NCBI RefSeq assembly: GCF_014267175.1
Contig: NZ_JACMTR010000002.1
Coordinates: forward strand, 260,001 to 324,000
Reading direction: 5' to 3'
Length of the DNA: 64,000 nt
Source of the DNA: Pseudonocardia sp. C8
GTDB taxonomy: Bacteria > Actinomycetota > Actinomycetes > Mycobacteriales > Pseudonocardiaceae
Both the position numbers and the translations under genes were made by a program. The notes beneath the pieces were generated by a model. It saw nothing but the letters and a program-made list of their open reading frames with translations, did not search any database and was not told where the DNA came from. Shown piece by piece: positions 27,197 to 35,699 of the stretch. The stretch's first letter is position 1. The number at the start of each line of letters is the position of its first letter.

Positions 27197-28033
27197 ATGC
27201 GGACGGGCCGGGTGCTGGTCGGGACGTCGGGATGGCGCTACCCGCCGTGGCGCGGCACGTTCTACCCGCGCGGGCTGGTGCAGCGCCGCGAGCTGGAGTA
27301 CCTGTCGCGCCGGGTCACCTCGATCGAGATCAACGGCTCGTTCTACTCGCTGCAGCGGCCGGAGAGCTGGCTGGCCTGGGCCCGGCAGGTGCCGGAGGGC
27401 TTCGTGTTCGCGGTGAAGGGCCCGCGGTTCGTGACCCACCTGAAGCAGCTGCGCGACGTGGAGACCCCGGTCGCGAACTTCCTCGCCTCGGGCCTGCTCG
27501 GTCTCGGACCGGCGCTCGGCCCGGTGCTGTGGCAGCTGCCGCCGCGGATGCGTTTCGACGCCGAACGGACGGCGGCGTTCCTGCAGCTCCTGCCGCATTC
27601 CACGGGCGCGGCGGCGCGGCTCGCGGCCCGGCACGACGAGCGCCTCGACGGCCGCGCGCTGACCGAGACCGACGCCGACCGGCCGCTGCGGCACGCGGTC
27701 GAGCCCCGGCACGAGTCGTTCCGCGACCCGGCGTTCACGGCGTTGCTGCACCAGCACGGGGTCGCGCTGGTGCAGTCGGACTCGGCCGGGACCTGGCCCT
27801 GGTTCGACGAGGTCACCACGGACCTGGTGTACGTCCGGCTGCACGGCCAGGGCGAGCTCTACGCGGGCGGCTACACCGCCGACGTGCTCGACACCTGGGC
27901 GGACCGGATCCGCGGCTGGGCCGCCGAGGGACGCGACGTGGTCTGCTACTTCGACAACGACATGAAGGTGCACGCCCCGGCGGACGCCATGGCGCTCCTC
28001 GACCGGCTGGGGTCAGGACGCGGGTGCCGGTGA
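27197..28033 (+). CDS. DUF72-family protein (YecE-like)
   Basis: The 278-residue protein is a DUF72 TIM-barrel: the opening VGTSGWRYPPWRGTFYP, the EINGSFYSLQ strand, GFVFAVKGPRFVTH, the central FDAERTAAFLQLLP, RHAVEPRHESF and the closing YVRLHGQ and CYFDNDMKVHAP. The family occurs widely in bacteria and its biochemical role is unknown. ATG at 27197 has GGGAGG nine bases upstream. Its last 21 bases overlap the 3' end of the convergent MFS transporter gene. Confidence 0.93.
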   Translation: MRTGRVLVGTSGWRYPPWRGTFYPRGLVQRRELEYLSRRVTSIEINGSFYSLQRPESWLAWARQVPEGFVFAVKGPRFVTHLKQLRDVETPVANFLASGLLGLGPALGPVLWQLPPRMRFDAERTAAFLQLLPHSTGAAARLAARHDERLDGRALTETDADRPLRHAVEPRHESFRDPAFTALLHQHGVALVQSDSAGTWPWFDEVTTDLVYVRLHGQGELYAGGYTADVLDTWADRIRGWAAEGRDVVCYFDNDMKVHAPADAMALLDRLGSGRGCR

Positions 28034-29269
28034 CACCGCGCCGGCCGGCCCGGCACCGCGGCGCGCGTGCGCCACGAGCATCCGGCGCCCGACCAGCATC
28101 AGCACCGCCGAGACCAGCATCACGCCCGCGCTCGCCGTCCAGGCCACCGGGAAGCCGGCGTGCGTCGCCAGCCAGCCGAACACGACCGGTCCACCGAACC
28201 CGCCGGCGTACACGCCGACCTGCACGATCGACGTCGCCGCCGCCGGCGCCGACGGGTTCAGCCGCACCACCGCGAACTGCAGCAGCCCGGGCCAGGCCCA
28301 GCCGAGCCCGAACGCGAGGGTCACCCCGAGCACCAGTGCCGGCGTCCCCGGGAGGGCGAGCAGGCCGAACCCGGCCGCGCCGGCGGCGAGGCTGGCCGCG
28401 ACCACGGCCACGTGCCCGCCCCCGCGGCGCCGGTCGCCGTTCCGGCGGGCCCGTTCGCGACGGTCGGCCAGCCAGCCGTGCAGCAGCCGGACCGACAGGC
28501 CCACGACGCTGCCGAAGGTCAGGACCAGCCCGGCCGGGCCGGGGGCCACGCCCCGCTCGACGGCCGAGGCGACCAGGAAGATCCCGAGGGCGGTCGCGGT
28601 GCCCGCGGCCAGGCCGGACGCCGCCCCGATCACGCCGAGTGCCGCCGTCGCGCGGTTGCCGGCTGCGGGCCGCCCCCGCGGGCCGGCGTCCTCGGCCGGG
28701 CAGGCCAGCAGCGCCGCCAGCGCGAGGACGGCGCCGAACCCGTAGGCCCACCGCCAGCCTGCGGTCAGCGCGACCGCAGGCACCGCGAGCCCCGCCAGCA
28801 GGGTGGCGGCCGGGATGGCCGCCTGCTTGACCCCGAACGAGAGGCCCATCCGGTGCTCGGGCACCGACCGGGCCAGCGTCAGGTTCGACGACAGCTGGCC
28901 CATCACGTTGCACCAGGCCGCGCACAGCAGCAGGGCCACCAGCGACCCGTACGACCGGGCCCCGACGGCGAGCGCGGCCATCAGCACCGCCGCGCCGATC
29001 ACGGCGATCCGGCTGGTCCGGCGGGCCCCGACCCGTTCGACGACCATGCCGACCGGCAGCGAGCACAGGGCACTCACGCCGAAGTAGAGCGCCACGACCA
29101 GGCCGAGGCCGGCCGGGTCGAAGCCCAGGTCGGCCGAGAGCTGCACGGCGAGCGCGCCGGTGAGGAACACCGGCAGCACCGACACCGTGGTCACGGTCAC
29201 GGCGCCGGCCGCGACCCGGAACGCCGAGGGTGCGGCGGTCGCCTCCACGGGGTCGGTCGCGATGCTCAT
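28013..29269 (-). CDS. MFS transporter
   Basis: This 418-residue permease shows about 12 hydrophobic helices with a central loop. The signature loop between helices 2 and 3 reads GMVVERVGARRTSR, close to the MFS GxxxDRxGRR pattern, and a matching loop GWLADRRERARR opens the second half. Substrate cannot be told; the closest general type is the cyanate/drug permease-like group. ATG at 29269 (MSIATDP) is preferred over a TTG nine bases upstream. It is convergent with and overlaps DUF72 by 21 bases. Confidence 0.88.
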   Translation of the reverse strand: MSIATDPVEATAAPSAFRVAAGAVTVTTVSVLPVFLTGALAVQLSADLGFDPAGLGLVVALYFGVSALCSLPVGMVVERVGARRTSRIAVIGAAVLMAALAVGARSYGSLVALLLCAAWCNVMGQLSSNLTLARSVPEHRMGLSFGVKQAAIPAATLLAGLAVPAVALTAGWRWAYGFGAVLALAALLACPAEDAGPRGRPAAGNRATAALGVIGAASGLAAGTATALGIFLVASAVERGVAPGPAGLVLTFGSVVGLSVRLLHGWLADRRERARRNGDRRRGGGHVAVVAASLAAGAAGFGLLALPGTPALVLGVTLAFGLGWAWPGLLQFAVVRLNPSAPAAATSIVQVGVYAGGFGGPVVFGWLATHAGFPVAWTASAGVMLVSAVLMLVGRRMLVAHARRGAGPAGAVSPAPAS

Positions 29270-29317
29270 GTTGAGCAACGCTAACCGAATGGGCGGCCCG
29301 GGACGAGCGGACGTGAG

Positions 29318-30946
29318 CTATCCGCGGATGCGGGACTCGCCCTGACCCGCCCACTCCTTCTCGCGCAGCTCGAACTTCTGCACCTTCCCGGTGGAGGTCT
29401 TCGGCAGCTCGTCGACGATGTCGACGTACTTCGGTGCCTTGTACCGGGCGATCCGCGACTTCACGTGCTCGATCAGCTCGCCCGGCTCGGCGCTGCGGCC
29501 CGGCTTGAGCACCGCGAACGCCTTGCAGACCTCGCCCCACTTCTCGTCCGGGACGCCGACGACGGCCGCCTCCAGCACGGCGTCGTGCGACACGATCGCC
29601 TGCTCGACCTCGACCGTGGAGATGTTCTCCCCGCCGGAGATCACGACGTCCTTCGCGCGGTCGCGCAGCTCGACGTAGCCGTCCGGGTGCACGACGCCGA
29701 GGTCACCGGAGTGGAACCAGCCGCCGGCGAACGCCTCGGCCGTCTTCTCCGGGTCGAGGTAGTAGCCCTTCATGACGTTGTTGCCGCGCATCACGATCTC
29801 GCCCATCGTGACGCCGTCGCGCGGGACGTCGTTCATCTGCTGGTCGACCACGCGGACCCGGTCGGCGCAGACCATCCCGACGCCCTGGCGGGCCTGCAGC
29901 CGCGCGCGCTCCTCGGCGTCGAGGCCGTCCCACGCACGCTGGTACTGGTTGACGGTGTACGGCCCGTAGGTCTCGGTGAGGCCGTAGACGTGCACGATCC
30001 GGAAGCCCATCCGCTCCATCTGCAGGATGGTCGTCGGCGCGGGCGGCGCGCCCGCCGTCGTGATCACCAGCGGGTAGTCCAGGGTCACGGCCTCGGGTGC
30101 GTTCATGATCGTCGTGACGACGGTGGGTGCACCGTTGAGGTGGGTCACCCGGTGCTCGGTGATGAGCCGCCAGATGACGTCGCCGCGGACCTCGCGCAGG
30201 CAGACGTGGGTGCCGCCGACCGCGGTCACCGCCCACGGGGTGCACCAGCCGTTGCAGTGGAACATCGGCAGCGTCCACAGGTAGACGCTGTCCGCGGTGT
30301 GCGTGGAGTGGACGATCTCGCCGAACGAGTTCAGGTAGGCGCCGCGGTGGTGGTACTCGACGCCCTTGGGGTTGCCGGTGGTCCCGGACGTGTAGTTGAT
30401 CGTGATCGTGTCGCGCTCGTCGGCCACGGCCCAGGGCAGCGGGTCGTCCGAGCCGCGGGCGAGCAGGTCGGTGTAGGACAGGCCGGAGCCGGTGCCGTCC
30501 CCGGGGGCGGCCGGGTCGGTGACGGTGACGATCTCCCGGACCGTCCTCAGCTCGGCGGCGACCGGGCGGACCGTCTCGTAGAGCACGTTGTCGACGACCA
30601 GGACCTTCGCGCCCGAGTGGTCGAGGATGTAGCGGACCTCCGCAGGAGAGAGCCGTGTGTTGATCGCGACCAGCACCGCGCCGGCCAGCGGCACCGCGAA
30701 GTGCGCGACCAGCATCTCCGGGACGTTCGGCAGCAGGTAGGCGACGCGGTCACCCGGCTCCACCCCGGAGGCGCGCAGCGCGTGCGCCACCCGGGTCGCC
30801 TCGCCGGCGAACTCGGCGTACGTGTGGCGTCGGTCGCCGTAGACGATCGCCGTCCTGTCCGCGAACACGTCCGCGGACCGGCCGAGGAAGGCCAGCGGCG
30901 TCAGCGGGGTGGACCAGACCTCGGCGGGGGACGGGGCGGGCGTCAC
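29318..30946 (-). CDS. acyl-CoA synthetase (AMP-forming, fatty-acid/medium-chain ligase family)
   Basis: The 542-residue enzyme activates a carboxylic acid to an acyl-adenylate and then to acyl-CoA. It has the phosphate loop YTSGTTGNPKG near residue 180, VYGLTETYGPY, the hinge motif GWFHSGDLGVVHPDGYVELRDR and the C-terminal lysine in LPKTSTGKVQKFELR. The WTLPMFHCNGWC segment is typical of the long/medium-chain ligase group often annotated FadD-like. GTG at 30946 has AAGGAG seven to nine bases upstream. Chain-length preference cannot be read from the sequence. The ferredoxin gene lies upstream on the same strand after 70 bases. Confidence 0.9.
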   Translation of the reverse strand: MTPAPSPAEVWSTPLTPLAFLGRSADVFADRTAIVYGDRRHTYAEFAGEATRVAHALRASGVEPGDRVAYLLPNVPEMLVAHFAVPLAGAVLVAINTRLSPAEVRYILDHSGAKVLVVDNVLYETVRPVAAELRTVREIVTVTDPAAPGDGTGSGLSYTDLLARGSDDPLPWAVADERDTITINYTSGTTGNPKGVEYHHRGAYLNSFGEIVHSTHTADSVYLWTLPMFHCNGWCTPWAVTAVGGTHVCLREVRGDVIWRLITEHRVTHLNGAPTVVTTIMNAPEAVTLDYPLVITTAGAPPAPTTILQMERMGFRIVHVYGLTETYGPYTVNQYQRAWDGLDAEERARLQARQGVGMVCADRVRVVDQQMNDVPRDGVTMGEIVMRGNNVMKGYYLDPEKTAEAFAGGWFHSGDLGVVHPDGYVELRDRAKDVVISGGENISTVEVEQAIVSHDAVLEAAVVGVPDEKWGEVCKAFAVLKPGRSAEPGELIEHVKSRIARYKAPKYVDIVDELPKTSTGKVQKFELREKEWAGQGESRIRG

Positions 30947-31016
30947 GGGCGGCTCCTTCGCAGGCGGTACGTCGGGGCGATCCTCTCCGCCGGAGGTCGC
31001 CCCGGCAACCGGCCGC

Positions 31017-31208
31017 TCAGCCCTCGAGCGTGATCGCGGCCTTGGGGCAGCTCCGCACCGCTTCCTCGATCTTCGGCCGGAGCGCCTCCGGCGGGTTCTC
31101 GTCGAGGATGTAGAGGTAGTCGTCGTCGCGCACCTCGAAGACCTCGGGCGCGATACCCATGCACACCGCGTTGCTCTCGCAGCGGTCGAAATCCACGATG
31201 ACCTTCAT
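31017..31208 (-). CDS. [3Fe-4S] ferredoxin
   Basis: The 63-residue acidic protein has Cys10, Cys16 and Cys54-Pro55, the C-x5-C-xn-CP spacing of actinomycete 3Fe-4S ferredoxins in which the missing Cys leaves a three-iron cluster. These proteins usually hand electrons to cytochrome P450s. No P450 is in the window, so its partner must lie elsewhere. ATG at 31208 begins MKVIVDFDRC, the normal N-terminus. It could be co-transcribed with the acyl-CoA ligase downstream. Confidence 0.93.
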   Translation of the reverse strand: MKVIVDFDRCESNAVCMGIAPEVFEVRDDDYLYILDENPPEALRPKIEEAVRSCPKAAITLEG

Positions 31209-31290
31209 GGGGCCATGGTGCTCCTGTGCGGGCACTCTCGCACGACTGAGGATGCCCTGACCTGCGGTTATGCTGGCCTACATCAAGGGG

Positions 31291-31566
31291 TCAGCGGGCG
31301 TCGGCGGTCTCGACCGGCTCCGGGAGCGGGGCGGGCGCGAGCGCGGTGTGGGCCTGCTCCAGCGGGGCCGGCGGGGGTGTGGTCCGCGGGTACCCGAGCA
31401 CCGCGGACGCGGTCACCGCGGGGCCGCGGGTGCTGGCGGGGGCGGCCTCGCCGTCGTCCCGGATCGGCGGGTCGGCCGGGGGCTCCAGCAGCGCGGCGAC
31501 ACCGAGCACCGCGCCGAGGGCGAGCGGGGCGGTGAGCGCCACCAGCCGCATGCGGGTTCCGTCCAT
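31291..31566 (-). CDS. small secreted or membrane-anchored hypothetical protein
   Basis: The 91-residue product has an N-terminal hydrophobic segment (LVALTAPLALGAVLGVAALL) after MDGTRMR, consistent with a signal peptide or anchor, and a Pro/Ala-rich remainder (TTPPPAPLEQAH). A good site GGAGG lies eight bases before ATG 31566, which supports translation. I recognise no family. It lies alone between the ferredoxin and the prpE terminator. Confidence 0.6.
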   Translation of the reverse strand: MDGTRMRLVALTAPLALGAVLGVAALLEPPADPPIRDDGEAAPASTRGPAVTASAVLGYPRTTPPPAPLEQAHTALAPAPLPEPVETADAR

Positions 31567-31713
31567 GACGAACCTCCACGGGGTCCACGACCGCACGGGG
31601 GGAGCGCCGGGGAGCGGCTGCGGCCGTCGTCGGGTCATCGACCGGTGGCGGCGCGCCGTTACCGGGAGGATCGGCGGGGGTCAAGGTTGGCCCGCGCGGA
31701 CCACCCGAAGGGA

Positions 31714-31746
31714 CGCCCCGGCCGGATCGGCGATCCGGCCGGGGCG
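31714..31746 (-). terminator. hairpin terminator after prpE
   Basis: A perfect 15-bp stem (31714-31728 with 31732-31746) with a 3-base loop begins seven bases past the prpE stop codon on the minus strand. No T-run follows, which is common in actinomycetes, so it may act with Rho or protect the 3' end. Confidence 0.75.
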
Positions 31747-31753
31747 CCGGTCG

Positions 31754-33643
31754 TCACTCCCGGCGGAGCACCGGGCGGAGGGTGTCGAGGACGGCCGGGT
31801 CGTCGATGGTGGACGGGACGGGCTCGTCGTGGCCGTCGGCGATGCCGCGCATGGTCTTGCGCAGGATCTTGCCGGAGCGGGTCTTGGGCAGGGCGGGGAC
31901 GATCGCGACGTCCTTCAGCGAGGCGACGGCGCCGATCCGCTCCCGGACCAGCGCGACGAGCTCGTCGCGCAGCCGCTCCTCGTAGCCCTCGGCCGCGGTG
32001 TCGACGCCCGCCTTGAGCACGACGAACCCGCGCGGGACCTGGCCCTTCATGGTGTCGGAGACCCCGATCACCGCGCACTCGGCGACGTCCGGGTGCGAGG
32101 CGAGGACCTCCTCCATCCCCCCGGTGGACAGGCGGTGCCCGGCGACGTTGATGACGTCGTCGGTGCGGCCCATGACGAACAGGTAGCCGTCGGTGTCGAG
32201 GTGGCCGCCGTCGCCGGTGAGGTAGTAGCCGTCGAAGGCCTTCATGTAGGAGTTCAGGAAGCGCTCGTCGTCGTTCCACAGGGTCGGGAACGCGCCCGGG
32301 GGCAGCGGCAGCTTCGCGACGATGGCGCCGTCGACGCCGGGCTCGCAGGCCCGGCCGGCCTCGTCGAGGACGTGGATGTCCCAGCCGGGCATGGGGCGGG
32401 TCGGCGAGCCCGGCTTGATCTCCAGCAGCTCGATGCCGGCCGGGTTCGCCGCGACCGGCCAGCCGGTCTCGGTCTGCCACCAGTGGTCGATCACCGGGAT
32501 GCCGAGCAGGTCGGACGCCCACCGGTAGGTCTCCGGGTCGAGGCGCTCGCCGGCGAGGAACAGGTACTGCAGCGACGAGACGTCGTACTGCGCCAGGAAC
32601 TCGCCGTGCGGGTCCTCCTTCTTGATCGCCCGGAACGCGGTCGGCGCGGTGAACACCGACTTCACCCGGTTCTCCTGCACGACCCGCCAGAACTGGCCGG
32701 CGTCCGGGGTGCCGACCGGCTTGCCCTCGTAGAGGATCGTCGTCGCCCCGGCGAGCAGGGGCGCGTACACGATGTAGGAGTGGCCGACGACCCAGCCCAC
32801 GTCGGAGGCAGTGAAGATCGTCTCGCCGGCGCCGACGTCGTAGATGTTCGGCATGGACCAGGCCAGCGCGGTCGCGTAGCCGCCGCAGTCGCGGACCACG
32901 CCCTTGGGCTTGCCGGTCGTGCCGGAGGTGTAGAGCACGTACAGCGGGTCGGTGCTCCTGACCGGCACCGGGTCGGCCGGACGCGCGGACGCCACCGCGG
33001 ACGCCCAGTCGACGTCGTTCGGGCCCATCGCCGCCTCGGCCTGCGGGCGCTGCAGGATGACCTGGCGCTCGGGCTTGTGCGACGACAGCTCGATCGCCCG
33101 GTCGAGCAGCGGCTTGTACTCGATGACCCGCTTGCCCTCGATGCCGCAGGACGCCGAGACGACCACGGTCGGGGCGGCGTCGTCGATGCGGACCGCGAGC
33201 TCGTTCGCGGCGAACCCGCCGAAGACGACCGAGTGGACCGCGCCCAGCCGGGCACAGGCCAGCATCGCGATCGCGGCCTCGGGGACCATCGGCATGTAGA
33301 TCACGACCCGGTCGCCGGTACCCACACCCAGCTCGCGGAGCGCGCCCGCGAACGTCGCGACCTCGTCACGCAGCTGCGCGTAGGTGTAGGTCCGCTTCGT
33401 GCCGGTGACCGGCGAGTCGTAGACGAGGGCGGGCCGGTCGCCGCGGCCGGCGTCGACGTGCCGGTCCAGTGCGTTGTGCGCGACGTTGAGCTCGCCGTCC
33501 GGGAACCACCGGTGGAACGGCGGGTTCGCGTCGTCCAGGGCGGTGCTCGGCGCGACGTGCCAGTCCAGGGCACCCGCCGCGCGGAGCCAGAATCCCTCGC
33601 GGTCCTCGACGCTGGATCGGAAGATCTCCTCGTAGCCGGCCAC
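31754..33643 (-). CDS. prpE: propionyl-CoA synthetase (acetyl-CoA synthetase family)
   Basis: The 629-residue enzyme, close to the usual PrpE length, makes propionyl-CoA from propionate, CoA and ATP. It has LYVLYTSGTTGKPKGVVRD as phosphate loop, the SDVGWVVGHSYIVYAPLLAG stretch and DHWWQTETGWP, then the hinge YYLTGDGGHLDTDGYLFVMGRTDD, and LPKTRSGKILRKTMR with the catalytic lysine that is often acetylated in this family. GTG at 33643 lies after GGGAGGGG; the open frame upstream is not family sequence. It is followed by a strong hairpin. Acetate or another short acid as substrate cannot be ruled out. Confidence 0.88.
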   Translation of the reverse strand: MAGYEEIFRSSVEDREGFWLRAAGALDWHVAPSTALDDANPPFHRWFPDGELNVAHNALDRHVDAGRGDRPALVYDSPVTGTKRTYTYAQLRDEVATFAGALRELGVGTGDRVVIYMPMVPEAAIAMLACARLGAVHSVVFGGFAANELAVRIDDAAPTVVVSASCGIEGKRVIEYKPLLDRAIELSSHKPERQVILQRPQAEAAMGPNDVDWASAVASARPADPVPVRSTDPLYVLYTSGTTGKPKGVVRDCGGYATALAWSMPNIYDVGAGETIFTASDVGWVVGHSYIVYAPLLAGATTILYEGKPVGTPDAGQFWRVVQENRVKSVFTAPTAFRAIKKEDPHGEFLAQYDVSSLQYLFLAGERLDPETYRWASDLLGIPVIDHWWQTETGWPVAANPAGIELLEIKPGSPTRPMPGWDIHVLDEAGRACEPGVDGAIVAKLPLPPGAFPTLWNDDERFLNSYMKAFDGYYLTGDGGHLDTDGYLFVMGRTDDVINVAGHRLSTGGMEEVLASHPDVAECAVIGVSDTMKGQVPRGFVVLKAGVDTAAEGYEERLRDELVALVRERIGAVASLKDVAIVPALPKTRSGKILRKTMRGIADGHDEPVPSTIDDPAVLDTLRPVLRRE

Positions 33644-33756
33644 CGGCCCCTCCCTCGTTCCCGGGCGGCCCGCGCCGGCCGCCGTCGTGGTGGCCCCGAC
33701 CCTAGGCCGTGCCCGGGGAATCCGCGTCCCGGTCGCCGCGGACACCGCCCGGGAGG

Positions 33757-34074
33757 TCAGGCGGTGTGCGGGAGCCGCACGATCGCGCCCGGCATCGGGT
33801 GGACCGCGACGGTTCCGATCCCCGCGACGACCGCCGGGTCGCCGGCGCGGATCCGGTCGATCTCGGCGTCCGATCCGGCCTCGACCACGGCCAGCCCCCA
33901 GTGCCCGGCGGGGTCGAGGACCGGGCCGAACGCCACTGCGGTGCCCTGATCGCGGAGCGTGGTCCAGTAGCCGGCGTGCTCGGCCATCACCGACGCCTCG
34001 TGCTCGGTCATGTCCGTGGCGAAGGTGGGACGCGGCGGGGTCAGGGTGTAGGCGAAGACGAGCTTCTCGGACAT
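33757..34074 (-). CDS. YciI-family protein
   Basis: This 105-residue protein has the ferredoxin-like YciI fold, with FAYTLTPPRPTFATDMTEHEASVMAEHAGYW at the start and a typical HWGLAVVEA strand. The family includes dehydrochlorinase-like and stress proteins, and most members have no known role. Its start lies 34 bases inside the 3' end of the upstream SRPBCC gene, so it is the last gene of the ArsR operon and translationally coupled. Confidence 0.85.
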   Translation of the reverse strand: MSEKLVFAYTLTPPRPTFATDMTEHEASVMAEHAGYWTTLRDQGTAVAFGPVLDPAGHWGLAVVEAGSDAEIDRIRAGDPAVVAGIGTVAVHPMPGAIVRLPHTA

Positions 34075-34628
34075 GAGGCCTCCCGGGCCGTCGGTGCGGA
34101 CGTCGTCCGGTCGCCGCAGGCCTCGGCGGCCGTCGTGAAGCAGCCGAGGATGTGGGACCAGCCACGGCCGTAGGCGCCGGACGTGTAGCCGCCGGGCTGG
34201 GCGCAGTCCTCGGTGAGCTGGGCCTCGGACAGCGCCTCCCAGCCGCGATGGCACACCTCCACCCGGGTGAGGGCCGGGCCGAGGGCGGCGAAGGTGAGCT
34301 CGACCTCGGTGGGTGCGGGGGTCGCCGTCCACGTCATCACGAACCGGTGCGGCGGATCCCAGACCAGCAGCTCACCCCAGACGACGGTGGTGCCGTCGTC
34401 CCACGTCTCGTGGACGCGCCCGCCGGGACGGGCCTCGACGACGACGTCACGGACCCGCTCGCGGCCCGCGGAGTAGGGCAGCACCGGCCACCACGCGCCG
34501 ATGGTGGCCACGAACACCTCGAAGGTGTGCGCCCGGTCGCTGCGGACCAGGGTGGAGCGACGCACGGGTGGGCGCTGCAGCGTCGTCACCGGTTCGCGGT
34601 GGTGGCGGGGTCCGGTCCCTGCGGTCAT
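34041..34628 (-). CDS. SRPBCC-family (AHSA1-like) protein
   Basis: The 195-residue protein has the START/Bet v 1-like pattern of AHSA1 members: LVRSDRAHTFEVFVATIGAWWP, then GGRVHETWDDGTTVVWGELLVWDPPHRFVMTW, and EVELTFAALGPALTRVEVCHRGWEAL. These bind small hydrophobic ligands and are very often paired with an ArsR regulator, as here. ATG at 34628 has GGAGGACCCG ahead of it. The last 34 bases overlap the YciI gene, giving the C-terminus a low-complexity tail (ASCPRSSSSPTP). Confidence 0.87.
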   Translation of the reverse strand: MTAGTGPRHHREPVTTLQRPPVRRSTLVRSDRAHTFEVFVATIGAWWPVLPYSAGRERVRDVVVEARPGGRVHETWDDGTTVVWGELLVWDPPHRFVMTWTATPAPTEVELTFAALGPALTRVEVCHRGWEALSEAQLTEDCAQPGGYTSGAYGRGWSHILGCFTTAAEACGDRTTSAPTAREASCPRSSSSPTP

Positions 34629-34715
34629 CGGGTCCTCCGGGGCGGTGGCGAGGTGGTCACGGACGCGGGTCCGGGCTCGGCGGGGTCGCCGCGCGTTTCG
34701 TGGGTGGCCTGCCGG

Positions 34716-35105
34716 TCACCCGCCGGCGGCACGCCGGTCGTCCCGGAGGCCGCGGTCGGCTTCGACGAGGCGGCGCGCGACGTCCAGGGACGACGACCAC
34801 ATCTCGTCCAGGAACGCGCGCAGACCGTCGAGGCCCTCCGGGCGGGCGCGGTAGAGGCGCCGGGTGCCCGCCCGGCGTTCGCTGAGCAGCCCGGCGTTCT
34901 TGAGCACGGTCAGGTGCTGGCTGATCGCGGGGCGGGTCACGGCGAACGCACCGGCGATCTCCCCGGCGGCGAGCTCGTCCTGGGCGACCAGGCGCAGGAT
35001 CGCGCGGCGCCGCGGCTCGGCGAGTGCGCGCAGCACCTCGTCGGTCGCGGTCTCCGAGGGCGAGCCGGCGCCGGGCCGCTCCTCGGGGCGGGGGTCCTCC
35101 GGCAT
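34716..35105 (-). CDS. ArsR-family transcriptional regulator
   Basis: The 129-residue regulator has the winged helix: LRALAEPRRRAILRLVAQDELAAGEIAGAFAVTRPAISQHLTVLKNAGLLSERRAGTRRLYRA covers residues about 25-90 with the recognition helix RPAISQHLTVLK. It lacks the Cys metal site of ArsR/SmtB, so it belongs to the group that controls SRPBCC operons. ATG at 35105 is preferred; GTG at 35129 would overlap the VOC gene by ten bases. A perfect 14-bp palindrome ahead of the operon is its probable operator. Confidence 0.88.
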   Translation of the reverse strand: MPEDPRPEERPGAGSPSETATDEVLRALAEPRRRAILRLVAQDELAAGEIAGAFAVTRPAISQHLTVLKNAGLLSERRAGTRRLYRARPEGLDGLRAFLDEMWSSSLDVARRLVEADRGLRDDRRAAGG

Positions 35106-35119
35106 GTCGGCGGTCCGGG

Positions 35120-35476
35120 TCAGGTCCACAACCCGATCGGGTTGCCGTCCGGGTCGGCGGCCACGGCGAAACGCCCGTAGTCACCGGGCAGGTCGGTCGG
35201 TTCCACCAGGCGCCGCCCGCCGAGCCGCTCGGCCCGGGACAGGGCGTCGTCCAGGTCGTCGACCCGCATGTAGATCTTGACCCCGGTGTCGCCGGGCTCC
35301 TCGGAGGGGCCGATACCGCCGCCGACCGCCGACTCGCCCGCGCCGGTGTCGACCAGCCCGTACCCGCCCATCGCCGGGTCCGCTGCGACCTGCCAGCCGA
35401 ACAGGTCGGCGTAGAACCGCTGCGCCCGCTCATGATCATTACTGGTGATCTCGAAGAACGCGACCGGACAGCCCAT
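35120..35476 (-). CDS. VOC-family protein
   Basis: The 118-residue protein begins MGCPVAFFEITSNDHERAQRFYADLFGW, the standard first VOC module, and ends GRFAVAADPDGNPIGLW, the second module's end with its metal-ligand region. Related small proteins act on glyoxals or antibiotics, or have no known role. GAGG lies just before ATG 35476, and an earlier GTG at 35485 is possible. It is first in the operon VOC-ArsR-SRPBCC-YciI. Confidence 0.88.
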   Translation of the reverse strand: MGCPVAFFEITSNDHERAQRFYADLFGWQVAADPAMGGYGLVDTGAGESAVGGGIGPSEEPGDTGVKIYMRVDDLDDALSRAERLGGRRLVEPTDLPGDYGRFAVAADPDGNPIGLWT

Positions 35477-35507
35477 GATCCTCACCTTCCATCCTTCTGT
35501 TCGTGGC

Positions 35508-35521
35508 CGCTAACGTTAGCG
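35508..35521. promoter_or_regulatory. palindromic operator of the ArsR operon
   Basis: CGCTAACGTTAGCG is a perfect 14-bp palindrome, 32 bases before the first gene of the VOC-ArsR-SRPBCC-YciI operon. The sequence after it continues with GCGACAGCGAACGC, two related half-sites. Position and symmetry fit binding by a dimeric ArsR protein; the assignment to this regulator is inference. Confidence 0.6.
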
Positions 35522-35699
35522 ACAGCGAACGCTCTGGGCAAGCCTCGGTTCGGCTCGCCCGCCAGGCCGCTCGTCGCCGCCCGGACGCGTGTCGTCGCAG
35601 GGTGACCTGCGATGCACCTAACGTGATCGGGTCGCCGTTCGACGGAGCCGGTGGCGGGACCCGGCCGACCTCCGGACGGGCACGGAGGGACGGGAGGCG

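Noticed and set aside
31017..31208. Ferredoxin as part of a P450 operon
   Set aside because: No P450 or ferredoxin reductase gene is adjacent or elsewhere in the window.
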